Assembly: GCA_041695085.1 (NCBI GenBank)
Contig: JBGFRO010000019.1
Location: 1 to 64,000 of the forward strand
From: DYFT01 sp041695085
GTDB taxonomy: Bacteria > Bacteroidota > Ignavibacteria > UBA10030
Length of the DNA: 64,000 nucleotides
Direction: 5' to 3'
The notes below the pieces were generated by a model. The model searched no databases, was not told the DNA's origin, and saw only the letters and a list, made by a program, of their open reading frames with translations. Both the position numbers and the translations under genes were made by a program. Positions 35,082 to 42,879 of the stretch are shown here, in pieces; the first letter of the stretch is position 1; every line of letters starts with the position of its first letter.

Positions 35082-35288
35082 ATGAATCGTTATCAAGAAC
35101 TTCTCGATTTGATTCAGACATTTCAGAAGGACTTCGAAAAGTTCTACCAGAAGGGGAACAAGTCCGCCGGCACGCGGGTCCGAAAGCATATGGCCGCGTT
35201 GAAACGGAAAGCGCAGGAGATACGGAATGAGGTGCAGGAGATGAAAGCGAAGATGATGAAAGAAGGAGTGGACACCGGCGAGGGGTAG
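35082..35288 (+). CDS. Histone H1-like protein (Hc1 family)
   Basis: A 68-residue basic helical protein: MNRYQELLDLIQTFQKDFEK, FYQKGNKSAGTRVRKHMAAL and a Lys/Glu-rich helix. It matches the short histone H1-like/Hc1 proteins of Bacteroidota, with the conserved FYxKGNxxAGTRVRK core. It probably binds DNA and helps compact the nucleoid. It has its own ribosome site (AAAGGGG) and a hairpin after it at 35339, so it is likely transcribed alone or with the DHS-like gene. Confidence 0.85.
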   Translation: MNRYQELLDLIQTFQKDFEKFYQKGNKSAGTRVRKHMAALKRKAQEIRNEVQEMKAKMMKEGVDTGEG

Positions 35289-35338
35289 CATGTGGCCCCA
35301 CGCCCTTTTGACCACCATACTCTCCAGTTGATTCTTCA

Positions 35339-35364
35339 CGCGCGAGGGTAATCATCCTCGCGCG
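35339..35364 (+). terminator. Hairpin after the H1-like gene
   Basis: CGCGCGAGG (35339-35347) pairs perfectly with CCTCGCGCG (35356-35364) across an 8-base loop, 50 bases after the stop. There is no T-run, so termination would be weak or structure-only. Confidence 0.5.
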
Positions 35365-35404
35365 CCCCTCCGCCCAAAAATTCACATAGCAATTAGGCGC
35401 AGTC

Positions 35405-35617
35405 ATGAAGGCTCCGGTCTTACTCCTTGCGTCGTGTTGGTGTTTCTCGTTCAGTCTCGCTAATCCACACGAATCATTAAGGGGAGAGCAACTTCGTCTC
35501 ATTCCCACTCTCCAGAACGTCGGGCTTCAGTGTAGTGAAGCTATACCGCAGATTGTCGTTCGGCTGAACCTTGCCATACGAAATCTGTCCGGTCTTGAAC
35601 AGTATGACAGCGCGTAG
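35405..35617 (+). CDS. Possible short secreted protein, unrecognised
   Basis: A 70-residue frame opening MKAPVLLLASCWCFSFSLAN, which looks like a signal peptide, followed by a polar tail with no known motif. The ribosome site is poor. It ends 15 bases before the LuxR-type regulator. It could be a truncated exported protein or chance. Together with the hairpin at 35339 it accounts for the 344 bases between the H1-like and regulator genes. Confidence 0.25.
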   Translation: MKAPVLLLASCWCFSFSLANPHESLRGEQLRLIPTLQNVGLQCSEAIPQIVVRLNLAIRNLSGLEQYDSA

Positions 35618-35632
35618 GTCAAAAAACGATAC

Positions 35633-36322
35633 ATGAGAGGATCATCTGTGAAGCGGAGGGGCAGTTCATTCGAGAGAGAATTCTTCGAAGCCTTCTTCCA
35701 TCGGTCAAGGGAAGGATGCTGGCGTGTTGAGCTCACGAGACCACTTTCGGTGCGTTTTTCAGTACGGAAACAACGTGGGCACATCCGGCGGAACGCCTAC
35801 CTCGCCCAGTGCAATAAGTCATACGCTGAGCTTTGCGGTGTTTCTCATCCTGAGGCAATTGTTGGAGTGCGATTGCCGGCCGTTTTCAGAGACAAGAGCT
35901 TGTTGATGCAATTCATCGAAGGTGGATATCAAATTGCCGACAGAGAGCTTGTAGAGGTTGACAAGAGGGGGAGAGTGCGCACGTTTGTTGTAACTGCTGT
36001 TGGGATCATTCGGAGGCGGAAACTGGTACGGGTCTGGGGAGTGGAGCGTCTCGTTCTCACGGGCGCGCTTGAATTCGATTCTCTTGGCTCTCTCAGCGAG
36101 AGACTCACGGAGCGGCAACGAGTGATCTTAGAGCTCACGCTGCGCGGGATGTCTTTGAAAGAAATTGGCAAAGCGTTGCAAGTGTCGCCGAGCACAGTCG
36201 AGACGATCCGCAAACGGGTGATGAAGAAAATCGGTGCCCAGAACACCGTGGAACTCATTCGTTGGGTCCTGCAAAACAGCGTGGTGAATTCCTCGCATAC
36301 CTCTGCCGGCCATGGTAGGTAA
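35633..36322 (+). CDS. LuxR-type transcription regulator with PAS-like domain
   Basis: A 229-residue protein. Residues ~55-145 resemble a PAS sensor (NAYLAQCNKSYAELCGVSHP with the typical N-x-A helix, then a strand series ending VWGVERLVL). Residues ~155-215 are a LuxR/NarL helix-turn-helix (LTERQRVILELTLRGMSLKE, IGKALQVSPSTVETIRKRVM, KKIGAQNTVELIRWVL). It lacks a receiver Asp. It likely senses a small ligand or redox state and controls nearby genes. It lies at the upstream edge of the microprotein region, so it is the natural candidate regulator there. Confidence 0.8.
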   Translation: MRGSSVKRRGSSFEREFFEAFFHRSREGCWRVELTRPLSVRFSVRKQRGHIRRNAYLAQCNKSYAELCGVSHPEAIVGVRLPAVFRDKSLLMQFIEGGYQIADRELVEVDKRGRVRTFVVTAVGIIRRRKLVRVWGVERLVLTGALEFDSLGSLSERLTERQRVILELTLRGMSLKEIGKALQVSPSTVETIRKRVMKKIGAQNTVELIRWVLQNSVVNSSHTSAGHGR

Positions 36323-36339
36323 CGCCACGTTCATGTCAA

Positions 36340-36364
36340 GGGGTGTCGTATTTTTTGACACCCC
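36340..36364 (+). terminator. Hairpin after the LuxR-type regulator
   Basis: GGGGTGTC (36340-36347) pairs with GACACCCC (36357-36364) across a T-rich loop. The sequence starts 17 bases after the regulator stop. The T-run is inside the loop, so its role as a terminator is plausible rather than certain. Confidence 0.5.
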
Positions 36365-36410
36365 TGTCAAAAAGATTTGACATTGACTGGGGGAGAGGAT
36401 TGCCGTATCA

Positions 36411-37104
36411 TTGGCCGCGTTCACTGAGCAAATCCTTGAGGTCTTGTATCGACGATACAACAAGCAAGCCAACTTTGCGGCAGTCTCGTTGAGCGATCCG
36501 GCAAAAACGAGGCACTTCGTTCGCGAACGAGCGTATTCTTTCCCTGTCGTCGTTGATCAAGGCGGGAAAATCAAAGATGTCTACCGGGTTGTGTCCCCTT
36601 TGATCCCGAAATAGAGACGTGTCCTGTCGTAGGTTCGAAGAACGACATCCGTTAGAAATGGACGGACTCTTTTTCACCAAATAAGTGAAAATCATGACCC
36701 GCAACGCGAGAATCCTCTCGCCACTTTTCTTTTCGGAAAAGAAAAGTGGCACAAAAGAAAACGTGTCGAAGTCAAACACACGCGATGGCCGTTCCTCCGC
36801 ACCACCCACAATTCTTGGCGCATTTTTGGAAGGAGGTCATGAATGTGGTGCGCGATTGCGCCAAGAATTGAACGCCCGCCATCGCTTTCCAACCCGCGCC
36901 CCGTGACTTCGACATCCTCCCGCTTGCTCCACTTCAGTTGGAACAGCTCTCTAAATCGGATTCGAGATGTCCGTCCCCGCGTTGTTCTTGATTGACGAGC
37001 AGGGGATCCTCCAGCATCGACGATTTGGTAAAACATCGCTTCAAGAAGATGAGGAGTTGACGCTTCGTTTTCTCGGTAAGACAGCAGAGCGAACCAGACA
37101 ATGA
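36411..37104 (+). pseudogene. Redoxin/TlpA-like gene split by a mobile element
   Basis: The first piece reads EQILEVLYRRYNKQANFAAV, then FPVVVDQGGKIKDVYRV, and the second (36973-37104) SVPALFLIDEQGILQHRRFG to a TGA at 37102. Removing 36597-36972, one 5-base duplicate plus a 371 bp element, rejoins them in frame as DVYRVVSVPALFLIDEQG, with the VPALFLID cis-proline strand of the TlpA/AhpC-TSA family. The CxxC helix expected ahead of EQILEVLY is not present at a good start, so the 5' end may also be lost. The TGA overlaps the ATG of the C39-type peptidase gene, so the redoxin was once co-translated with it. Confidence 0.7.
36597..36967. mobile_element. Non-coding MITE-like element, copy 1, with 5-base duplication
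   Basis: The 371 bp element is flanked by TGTCC on both sides (36592-36596 and 36968-36972). It contains a 14 bp inverted repeat CAATTCTTGGCGCA/TGCGCCAAGAATTG (36809-36822 and 36857-36870) and a 14 bp A/T-rich hairpin at 36720-36750 (GCCACTTTTCTTTT and its complement). A shorter related copy in opposite orientation lies at 59192-59486. No transposase is encoded, so it would have to be mobilised in trans. The boundary rests on the clean reading-frame repair of the host gene. Confidence 0.7.
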
Positions 37105-37673
37105 GCACTCGTCGTAGAAAACTTCTGGCTGTGGCTGGGTTGGGCAGCGTGCTGTGTATTTTGGCGCTCATTCTGGCGATGGCCGTCATGCTTTCTTCGC
37201 CTGATGGAATGAAACGGTTCTCGGCCTGGAGAATCGGCGGGGAATACCTGGGAAGCGATGGGGTCGTGTTGCAAGACAAGCGCAACAATTGCGGCCCTGC
37301 GGCATTGAAGATGGTGTTTGATTATTATGGGGTCCCTTCAACCGTGCAGGAGATTGAGTCGGCGGTCGGCTTAACCGACAAGGGCTCGAGTATGCTTGCG
37401 CTGAAAGAGATGGCGGAATTCAAGGGCTTGAAGGCAGAAGGGTGGCGCTATACACTTGAGGATTTTCTCAAAGCACCGAAGCCAGTGATTGTGTTTGTTG
37501 ATGGAGATCATTTTGCGGTGGCCGATAGCGTCACTGATGGTAAGGAAGTGGTGCTGCGAGACCCGGCACTCGGGAAATTGAAGATACCCGTTGCAAAGCT
37601 ACGGAGAATCTGGAGTGGCGAGACCTTGGTGTTTCGGCTTGATGATCCCTCGAGAAGCAAGATTCGACAGTGA
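37101..37673 (+). CDS. Membrane-anchored C39-like cysteine peptidase
   Basis: A 190-residue protein with one N-terminal membrane helix (LAVAGLGSVLCILALILAMAVML) and a papain-like C39 domain outside. The catalytic Cys is in RNNCGPAALKMVFDYYG, the His in IVFVDGDHFAVADSV and the Asp in VVLRDPALGKL. C39 domains normally trim leader peptides in bacteriocin exporters; standing alone outside the membrane it could process or degrade exported peptides. It overlaps the redoxin remnant upstream (ATGA) and the next gene by one base. It is 0.7 kb upstream of a small cysteine-containing secreted protein, so maturation of that peptide is a fair hypothesis. Confidence 0.82.
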   Translation: MSTRRRKLLAVAGLGSVLCILALILAMAVMLSSPDGMKRFSAWRIGGEYLGSDGVVLQDKRNNCGPAALKMVFDYYGVPSTVQEIESAVGLTDKGSSMLALKEMAEFKGLKAEGWRYTLEDFLKAPKPVIVFVDGDHFAVADSVTDGKEVVLRDPALGKLKIPVAKLRRIWSGETLVFRLDDPSRSKIRQ

Positions 37674-38134
37674 TGCAGGATACAGATCGTGACGAATTCG
37701 TACTAACTCTGGACGGTGAGAGTTCACCACACTCGAGGCAACTGCTGCGATGGGCATATGGTCTTCTTGGCTTGTCATTCATTGCCCAGGGATTGGCGAG
37801 AGAACCGGGTGGGTTTCTTTCGGCATTGTTCATTGTCTTAGGAGTTGGAGCGGTTCTCTTTGCTTTGTTGTATCCTAAGCTGGCGTTGCCCCGGTATCTC
37901 CGTTATCATCGCGAGGGGATTGAAGGCCGTGTGGCTTTTGGGAAAAAAGTTTCTTTACGGTGGGACGAAATTGCCGACGTAGAGATAAGTATGTTTGCAC
38001 TCACCATACGGATGAAGGGTGGGAGACAGATTCCTGTGGATCTTTCCGCATTGACCTATAAACAGCACAAGGTAGATATACCAAGAGTTATCGCGCTCGT
38101 GCAAGCAAAGAGGATTACCGTGAAACCATCATAG
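37673..38134 (+). CDS. Membrane protein with PH-like domain
   Basis: A 153-residue protein with two membrane helices (WAYGLLGLSFIAQGLA and SALFIVLGVGAVLFALLYPK), then a beta-rich cytoplasmic part (LRYHREGIEGRVAFGKKVSL, RWDEIADVEISMFALTIRM) like a bacterial PH domain. Such proteins often assist membrane complexes; the role is unknown. The start ATG overlaps the C39 gene stop (TGATG), so the two are co-translated. Confidence 0.65.
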   Translation: MQDTDRDEFVLTLDGESSPHSRQLLRWAYGLLGLSFIAQGLAREPGGFLSALFIVLGVGAVLFALLYPKLALPRYLRYHREGIEGRVAFGKKVSLRWDEIADVEISMFALTIRMKGGRQIPVDLSALTYKQHKVDIPRVIALVQAKRITVKPS

Positions 38135-38285
38135 GCCAAAGAGAGGAAATTCCTTGCTCGTCGGTCTGTTGAGGATGAGCGACGGAATCGCGACAGGCTG
38201 GGCCTCTTGTTGCGGTACCGGCGTTTATCGTCGGCAGACGAGGCCCCGGCGGGCAGGAACTATTAAACCACTAAACCATAAACAA

Positions 38286-38376
38286 CTGAGCCAAAGGCTG
38301 ATTACGCCAGAGGCGTGTCAGCCTTTGGCTGAAAGCCTCGGGCTTACTTGCTTCTTTCAGGAAGGAGGATTAGGGT
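38286..38376 (+). promoter_or_regulatory. Conserved structured leader, copy A
   Basis: This 91-base leader differs at one position from the leader at 42464-42554. It folds by eye into hairpin 1, AGCCAAAGGCTGA (38289-38301) with TCAGCCTTTGGCT (38318-38330), whose loop holds ACGCC-AGA-GGCGT. Hairpin 2 is AAGCC-TCG-GGCTT (38333-38345). It ends with the ribosome site AAGGAGG eight bases before the ATG. The identity stops just after the start codon, so it is a 5' untranslated element attached to unrelated small secreted proteins. Confidence 0.8.
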
Positions 38377-38613
38377 ATGAAGAAAATCGTATCGCTGCTC
38401 GTGATTGTAGGGATCGTTGTTACAGCGATATCCTCAGCCTTTGCTGTCCCGACGGGAACATCCCCAATGACGGCCCAAGACATGTCGTGTACAACCGGTG
38501 GAGACATGGGTTGTGATGACCTCTTGACCATCTGTTTGGGCTTTGCATCGGGCTTTTGGGAAAAGCTCGCGTGCATCGTCATATGGGGAGCTTGCAAATT
38601 GCTTGTTGAATAG
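38377..38613 (+). CDS. Small secreted cysteine-containing protein A
   Basis: A 78-residue protein. Signal peptide residues 1-23 (MKKIVSLLVIVGIVVTAISS AFA). The mature part begins VPTGTSPMTAQDMSC and has five cysteines spaced C-x7-C-x6-C-x12-C-x6-C with a hydrophobic C-terminal half (FWEKLACIVIWGACKLLVE). The mix of Gly/Asp-rich and amphipathic parts suits a bacteriocin-like or signalling peptide, but I recognise no family. It has its own hairpin terminator. A second unrelated small protein uses the same leader at 42464. The nearby CPPC thioredoxin and ABC genes could oxidise and export it. Confidence 0.65.
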   Translation: MKKIVSLLVIVGIVVTAISSAFAVPTGTSPMTAQDMSCTTGGDMGCDDLLTICLGFASGFWEKLACIVIWGACKLLVE

Positions 38614-38624
38614 TGATACCAATG

Positions 38625-38657
38625 GTCTTTCCGCGTCGTCTTGAGACGCGGAAAGAC
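38625..38657 (+). terminator. Intrinsic terminator after small protein A
   Basis: GTCTTTCCGCGTC (38625-38637) pairs perfectly with GACGCGGAAAGAC (38645-38657) across a 7-base loop, followed by GCATTTTATCC. It lies 12 bases after the stop and makes the small gene a discrete transcription unit. Confidence 0.75.
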
Positions 38658-38683
38658 GCATTTTATCCTTCATGGAGACATCG

Positions 38684-39160
38684 ATGATAGCAAGAATCGT
38701 TCTTGTGTGGCTCTTATTACCCGGATCGCTCAAGATGAGCATCGCAAAAGCGCAAAGTTTTCCGTTTGAACAACTGAAGGGAATTTACTGGGGAATGAAA
38801 CTAGACAATCTGAGGAACATTAGACCGGACGGGGAGCTAAAGACTGTACGCGGAATGCAGCTCTATGCGATTCGTGATTCACTTTGGAGCAATCCTGCTG
38901 GATTTGCTTTTTCTTTTTCCAAGAGAGACACAGCCTTATCGACCGTTACAGTCTTGTTGATGCGCGAGGCGCCATCGGATCACTTTGCTCAATTGTCCAA
39001 GCAGTTGGCGGCTCACCTCTCCGCTCACCACGGGAACCCTGACTCTGAAAAACGTATCTTGGGACAAACCGCGATGAAGTGGAACTCTACGGAAAGTAAA
39101 ATCCTTTTCATCGCCACAAATGATGCACTCAACGTGGTATACTCTCGGCGTGACAAGTAG
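38684..39160 (+). CDS. Exported protein of unknown function
   Basis: About 158 residues. Signal peptide MIARIVLVWLLLPGSLKMSI, then FEQLKGIYWGMKLDNLRNIR, a GxxWGM-type opening seen in several small exported domains, and alternating strands (AFSFSKRDTALSTVTVLLMR; MKWNSTESKILFIATNDALN). I do not recognise a family. An in-frame ATG at 38672 is the alternative start, but GGAG precedes only the second. The end overlaps the start of the DUF5686-type gene by 41 bases. Confidence 0.6.
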   Translation: MIARIVLVWLLLPGSLKMSIAKAQSFPFEQLKGIYWGMKLDNLRNIRPDGELKTVRGMQLYAIRDSLWSNPAGFAFSFSKRDTALSTVTVLLMREAPSDHFAQLSKQLAAHLSAHHGNPDSEKRILGQTAMKWNSTESKILFIATNDALNVVYSRRDK

Positions 39161-41484
39161 AACAGTACGGTGGTGGGTTCTCCCCTTCGTATTGCTTACG
39201 TATTCTGCTTCCCCGGCACAGAACAGTCAAACCTTGTCAGGAAACGTTGTGGATGCGTATTCGAAAGAACCACTTGTTTCGGCAAATATCCGAATTGTGG
39301 GAACAGCCCGAGGGACAATTACTAATGCTAGTGGAGTGTATGGTTTATCGCTTCCTGCCGGTCGCTATGAAATCATTGTGAGCTACCTTGGTTACAGGTC
39401 CGATACAACGGTTGTTGACTTGCCCCGCGACATACCGCACAACGTGGCGCTTGTGCCGATCGCAATTCCTTTCCCAGAAATAGTTGTTAGCGGTGAAGAT
39501 CCGGCTCACGAAATCATGCGCAATGTCATCGCACGGAAACAAGAATGGTTCGATGCATTACTCTCATTCATGGGGAAAGCGTACACGAGGACAGCAATCC
39601 GGACAGACACATCAATGGCGATGATTGCTGAATCATATTCAACCATTTATTGGGCCAAAGGTGATTCGCTGCGTGAGGTTATCACCCAGCAGCGCCAAAG
39701 CGCAACTGTACCAAGCACGCTCCCTCTTGCATACGTTCGCGCGGTCCTGAACTTTTATGAGGATCGGATTGATCTCGGCGGTTGTGTCTTCGTAGGTCCC
39801 ACCGCGGCTGACGCATTCTCTTACTACAATTTTAAATTGACTACTGTACGATACCAGGATAACGTACCAATCTATGATATAGAAATAACTCCCAAGTCTC
39901 GATTGACTCCGCTGTTTCGTGGGAGAATTTCAATTGATGGTAAAACCTACAGGATGATCGAAGTTGATGTTGAACCGAACGAAGCCTTTGTCCTCCCATT
40001 GGTGAAATCCACGGCGATTCGCTTTCGGCAACAATTCCGTCTCTATGACGACAAGTACTCCTTGCCTGCAGATTATCACTTGGATGTGATGACGCATGTC
40101 AGTCTTGTCGTAGCATCGGGGAAGGTAGGATTCGCCAAGAGCGTCGTCCTGTATGACTATGCGATCAACAGCGACCTGACGGACAGCCTGCGTTTGTTGC
40201 CGGCACTGAGCTTCCACCCGCGAGCGTCTGTCTTTGATTCTACATTTTGGGCTCAGACAAACGTGCTGCCGCTGACTGGTGAGGAACAGCTTGCCTACAT
40301 CCGCCTCGATAGCATCGCTGCAGAGAGAGCGCGAAGGCCAAGAAGCTCGGTTTCCAGGTTTCTAAGATTCCTTTGTCCCATGGGTGAAACATGTTGATAT
40401 GCGTTTCAACAGAGTGGAGGGTTTTTTCTTTGGCAGCAAGGCGTCGCTTGACACGCTGCTGGGTGTAATTAAGGTTCACGGGAAGGTTGGCTATGGATTT
40501 TCGGACAAACGGATAAAATACACGGTGGGAACAACGATCTACCCGTTTAGGACAAGGATGATAGGCATTGGAATGGAACGCTACCAGTCGCTCGGTCACA
40601 CCCCAGATAATCAGATCTATGGGACCTTTGAGATTTCACTCGCCGCCCTCTTGAAGAAGGAAGATTAACGGAATTATTATCTTGCTGCCGGATCACGGTG
40701 GTTTATCGATCTACACGGAGGTGGTACGGAAGGACGGCAGACGTCCCGCCTTACGATGAGTTATGTGCACGAACGCCACAATTCTGTAGCAACAATGACG
40801 AACTTTTCCTTGAGTGGGAAACACAGAGTTTATCGTGAGAATCCCCCGATCGCATCTGGAAATCTCCGAGCAGTTTCATTCGAGGCGGCGACTGGGAATC
40901 TTTTGAAAAACCAGATGAGGGACAGCGAATTGTTTCTCGAAGCACGCCTCGAAAAGTCCTCTCACGTTATGCTGAGAAGTGATTTCGACTTCACACAGAT
41001 CCGAACGGCGGTGCGTGCGAGAATCCCAACAATCTATCGCAGTCATCTTCTTAAGCCTTACCTTGCTGTTTCGATTCTTGGAGGGATCAGCTCGGATGAA
41101 GTTCCTCCGCAGCGACTCTTCTCATTGGAATCAAAGCTCGCAGAGTACGCCCCCTTTGGCGTAATGCGTGCTGCCGCAGTGAAAGAGTTTTCTGGAGATC
41201 AAATGTTTTCAATGCACGCAGAACACAATTTTCGGAGTATACCGTTTCAAGCTCTCGGTATTTCTACCCGATACGAATTTGTTCTTTTCGCTTCAACAGG
41301 TCGAACATGGTCTGTTAATCGAGCGACATCGTCCTTCCTTCCTACAAACACAGCTGTTCGTTGGTACAGCGAAATAGGTTTCGGCGTAGGTCGGCTTTTG
41401 GAGATTCTTCGAATGGACTTCACGTGGAGAATTACACCCCCACAAGCCTATGTCGTATCTCTAGGTACTGTGAACCCTTTCTAG
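39120..41484 (+). pseudogene. DUF5686/carboxypeptidase-regulatory-like outer membrane protein, broken
   Basis: The first part (to 40397) has a signal peptide, a regulatory-like domain (GNVVDAYSKEPLVSANIRIV; IIVSYLGYRSDTTVVDLP) and the DUF5686 region (PAHEIMRNVIARKQEWFDAL; YDIEITPKSRLTPLFRGRIS). A one-base shift near 40370 moves the continuation (FVPWVKHVDMRFNRVEGFFF) to the next frame, and that frame then meets TAA at 40666 between KKED and RNYYLAAGSRW before resuming to 41484 with barrel strands. Two separate lesions make an assembly error less likely and suggest real decay. The intact protein would be about 790 residues. It lies in the middle of the microprotein region. Confidence 0.75.
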
Positions 41485-41505
41485 TTGTTAAACGAAAGGT
41501 AGCCA

Positions 41506-42165
41506 ATGCAACTAATCCAAGTCATCTACAAACCGACATCTGTTTTCCTCAATCTGAAGCAACATCCCCATTGGCTGGCAGCTTTTGCCACAATTAGTTT
41601 CTTCCAGGCGATCATCACCCTTTCACCGGAGCTTTTCAGAACTACCGATCCATTGATGGCAGACTCGCAGGTGTTGTTTCGTTATTCAAGCGTAGCTTTC
41701 GTTCCCCTTCGAAATGTTCTTGCTTGGCTTTTTCTCGCGGCGATTGTCTACTTCCTGGCTGTACTTCTTTCGAAGGACTCAAAGCAGTTTTCTTTCCGGA
41801 ACATATTTGCTGTGGTTATTTATTCACATTCTGTAGTCCTCCTGTCTTCAATTCTATCCCTGGCAATTGGGATGGCACGTTGGTCGATTGGTCTTGATCC
41901 AACCCTTCGGGAGGCGCAGCTCATCAACTTGGGGACTCTGACAAAAATATTCCAACTACCAATCATAGTGGCACAGTATGCTGAGAAGATCAACATTTTT
42001 AATCTATGGTTGCTAGGGCTCTTAGCAACTGGTCTCTCCATCACAACGGGGCTAAGAATGGTTCACGCGGGTTTACTGGTGATTGGAGCTTGGCTTGTTG
42101 GAGTCGGCCTCTACCAGTTATTTCGAATGACAGCCTTCGATCTCATCCGAAGTATAGCCGGCTAG
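41506..42165 (+). CDS. YIP1 family membrane protein
   Basis: A 219-residue membrane protein with five or so helices: WLAAFATISFFQAIITL, VLAWLFLAAIVYFLAVLL, IFAVVIYSHSVVLLSSILSL, IFNLWLLGLLATGLSITTGL and GLLVIGAWLVGVGLYQLF. The pattern, with a KPTSVFLNLKQHPHW opening, is typical of bacterial YIP1-domain proteins. Members are often next to ABC transporter or secretion genes and their function is unclear. It follows the broken DUF5686 gene by 21 bases and precedes a structured element. Confidence 0.7.
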   Translation: MQLIQVIYKPTSVFLNLKQHPHWLAAFATISFFQAIITLSPELFRTTDPLMADSQVLFRYSSVAFVPLRNVLAWLFLAAIVYFLAVLLSKDSKQFSFRNIFAVVIYSHSVVLLSSILSLAIGMARWSIGLDPTLREAQLINLGTLTKIFQLPIIVAQYAEKINIFNLWLLGLLATGLSITTGLRMVHAGLLVIGAWLVGVGLYQLFRMTAFDLIRSIAG

Positions 42166-42263
42166 AGACGTGGACGAGAACCCCACTCGTGGGGGAATAG
42201 GCTTACAAACTGAATCGAAAAGCGTAGCTTTATTTTGCTCATACCTACTTTTCGTCCACGTCT
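42166..42263. other. 98-base structured element bounded by 12 bp inverted repeats
   Basis: AGACGTGGACGA (42166-42177), directly after the YIP1 stop, is the exact reverse complement of TCGTCCACGTCT (42252-42263). Between them is a second hairpin CCCCAC-TCG-TGGGG (42181-42194 region). It could be a complex terminator, a small RNA or a tiny mobile element. No T-run follows. The 389 bases between 42166 and 42554 hold only this element and the leader of small protein B. Confidence 0.5.
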
Positions 42264-42463
42264 GTAGGTTTTAGCCGCAGAGGTTTCGATCTCGCATTAT
42301 GAAGCAGGTCAATATGGCTTGGACCTCTCTTCACCGTCAGCATATACTCGTCACAGTATCCGGTATTCTTCCGCTGGTCAGAGTGCGTTGTCTCTTTCTC
42401 ACCTATGATTCCTCCTCTCCTCCCAGGCTAAAATCGCCTTCTTTCGCGTTGCTCCGTCGTCCT

Positions 42464-42554
42464 CTGAGCCAAAGGCTGATTACGCCAGAGGCGCGTCAGC
42501 CTTTGGCTGAAAGCCTCGGGCTTACTTGCTTCTTTCAGGAAGGAGGATTAGGGT
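42464..42554 (+). promoter_or_regulatory. Conserved structured leader, copy B
   Basis: Differs from the leader at 38286-38376 by one base (GCGC in place of GCGT in the inner stem). It keeps both hairpins and the AAGGAGG site eight bases before the ATG. The single change alters only the last base pair of the inner stem. The sequence upstream of it is unrelated to copy A. Confidence 0.8.
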
Positions 42555-42734
42555 ATGAAAAAGCTTCTTCTTTCTGCCACCCTTGTGCTAGCTTTGGGAG
42601 CCTTTTCACCGAGTCAAGCAATAGCAAAAACGGCACTCGAACGTTGCTACGATGCCTGTGCAAGGTACTATTCGTCAGACTTCTTGCGATCGTGGTGTTA
42701 CGCGGGTTGTTTGATTGGGTCTGCTATAAAATAG
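42555..42734 (+). CDS. Small secreted protein B with twin CX3C motif
   Basis: A 59-residue protein found from the conserved leader. Signal peptide MKKLLLSATLVLALGAFSPS QAIA; the mature part is ~35 residues with four cysteines as C-YDA-C, twelve residues, C-YAG-C. A CX3C-Xn-CX3C pattern supports a helical hairpin closed by two disulfides, as in plant alpha-hairpinin peptides; this is similarity of pattern only. It has a ribosome site (AAGGAGG) at ideal spacing and its own hairpin terminator. Its function is unknown. It shares only the leader with protein A. Confidence 0.65.
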   Translation: MKKLLLSATLVLALGAFSPSQAIAKTALERCYDACARYYSSDFLRSWCYAGCLIGSAIK

Positions 42735-42752
42735 GAAGTTTTTCAATTGATT

Positions 42753-42784
42753 ACTGCAGGCGCAATCTCTCTTGCGCCTGCAGT
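42753..42784 (+). terminator. Hairpin terminator after small protein B
   Basis: ACTGCAGGCGCAA (42753-42765) pairs perfectly with TTGCGCCTGCAGT (42772-42784) across TCTCTC, 19 bases after the stop. A short T-rich stretch precedes it rather than following it. Confidence 0.65.
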
Positions 42785-42879
42785 CTCATTGACCGTACAC
42801 CACTGGCCTAAGAGTAAATGTAGGCCATCTTCAAAATTGATCCAACGAAGTCGGTGTTTTCCATCTTGCGTCGTATCTT

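Noticed and set aside
36597..36967. Integron attC site or IS end as explanation for the repeat element
   Set aside because: No GTTRRRY/RYYYAAC core, no integrase, and no transposase frame. The 5-base duplication and hairpins favour a MITE-like unit.
38154..38516. An open frame across leader A that shares residues LSQRLITPEA and QPLAESLGLTCFFQEGG with a frame at 42299-42811
   Set aside because: The shared residues only reflect the near-identical leader DNA. Outside it the frames have nothing in common, and the downstream frame with ribosome site and signal peptide explains the conservation better.
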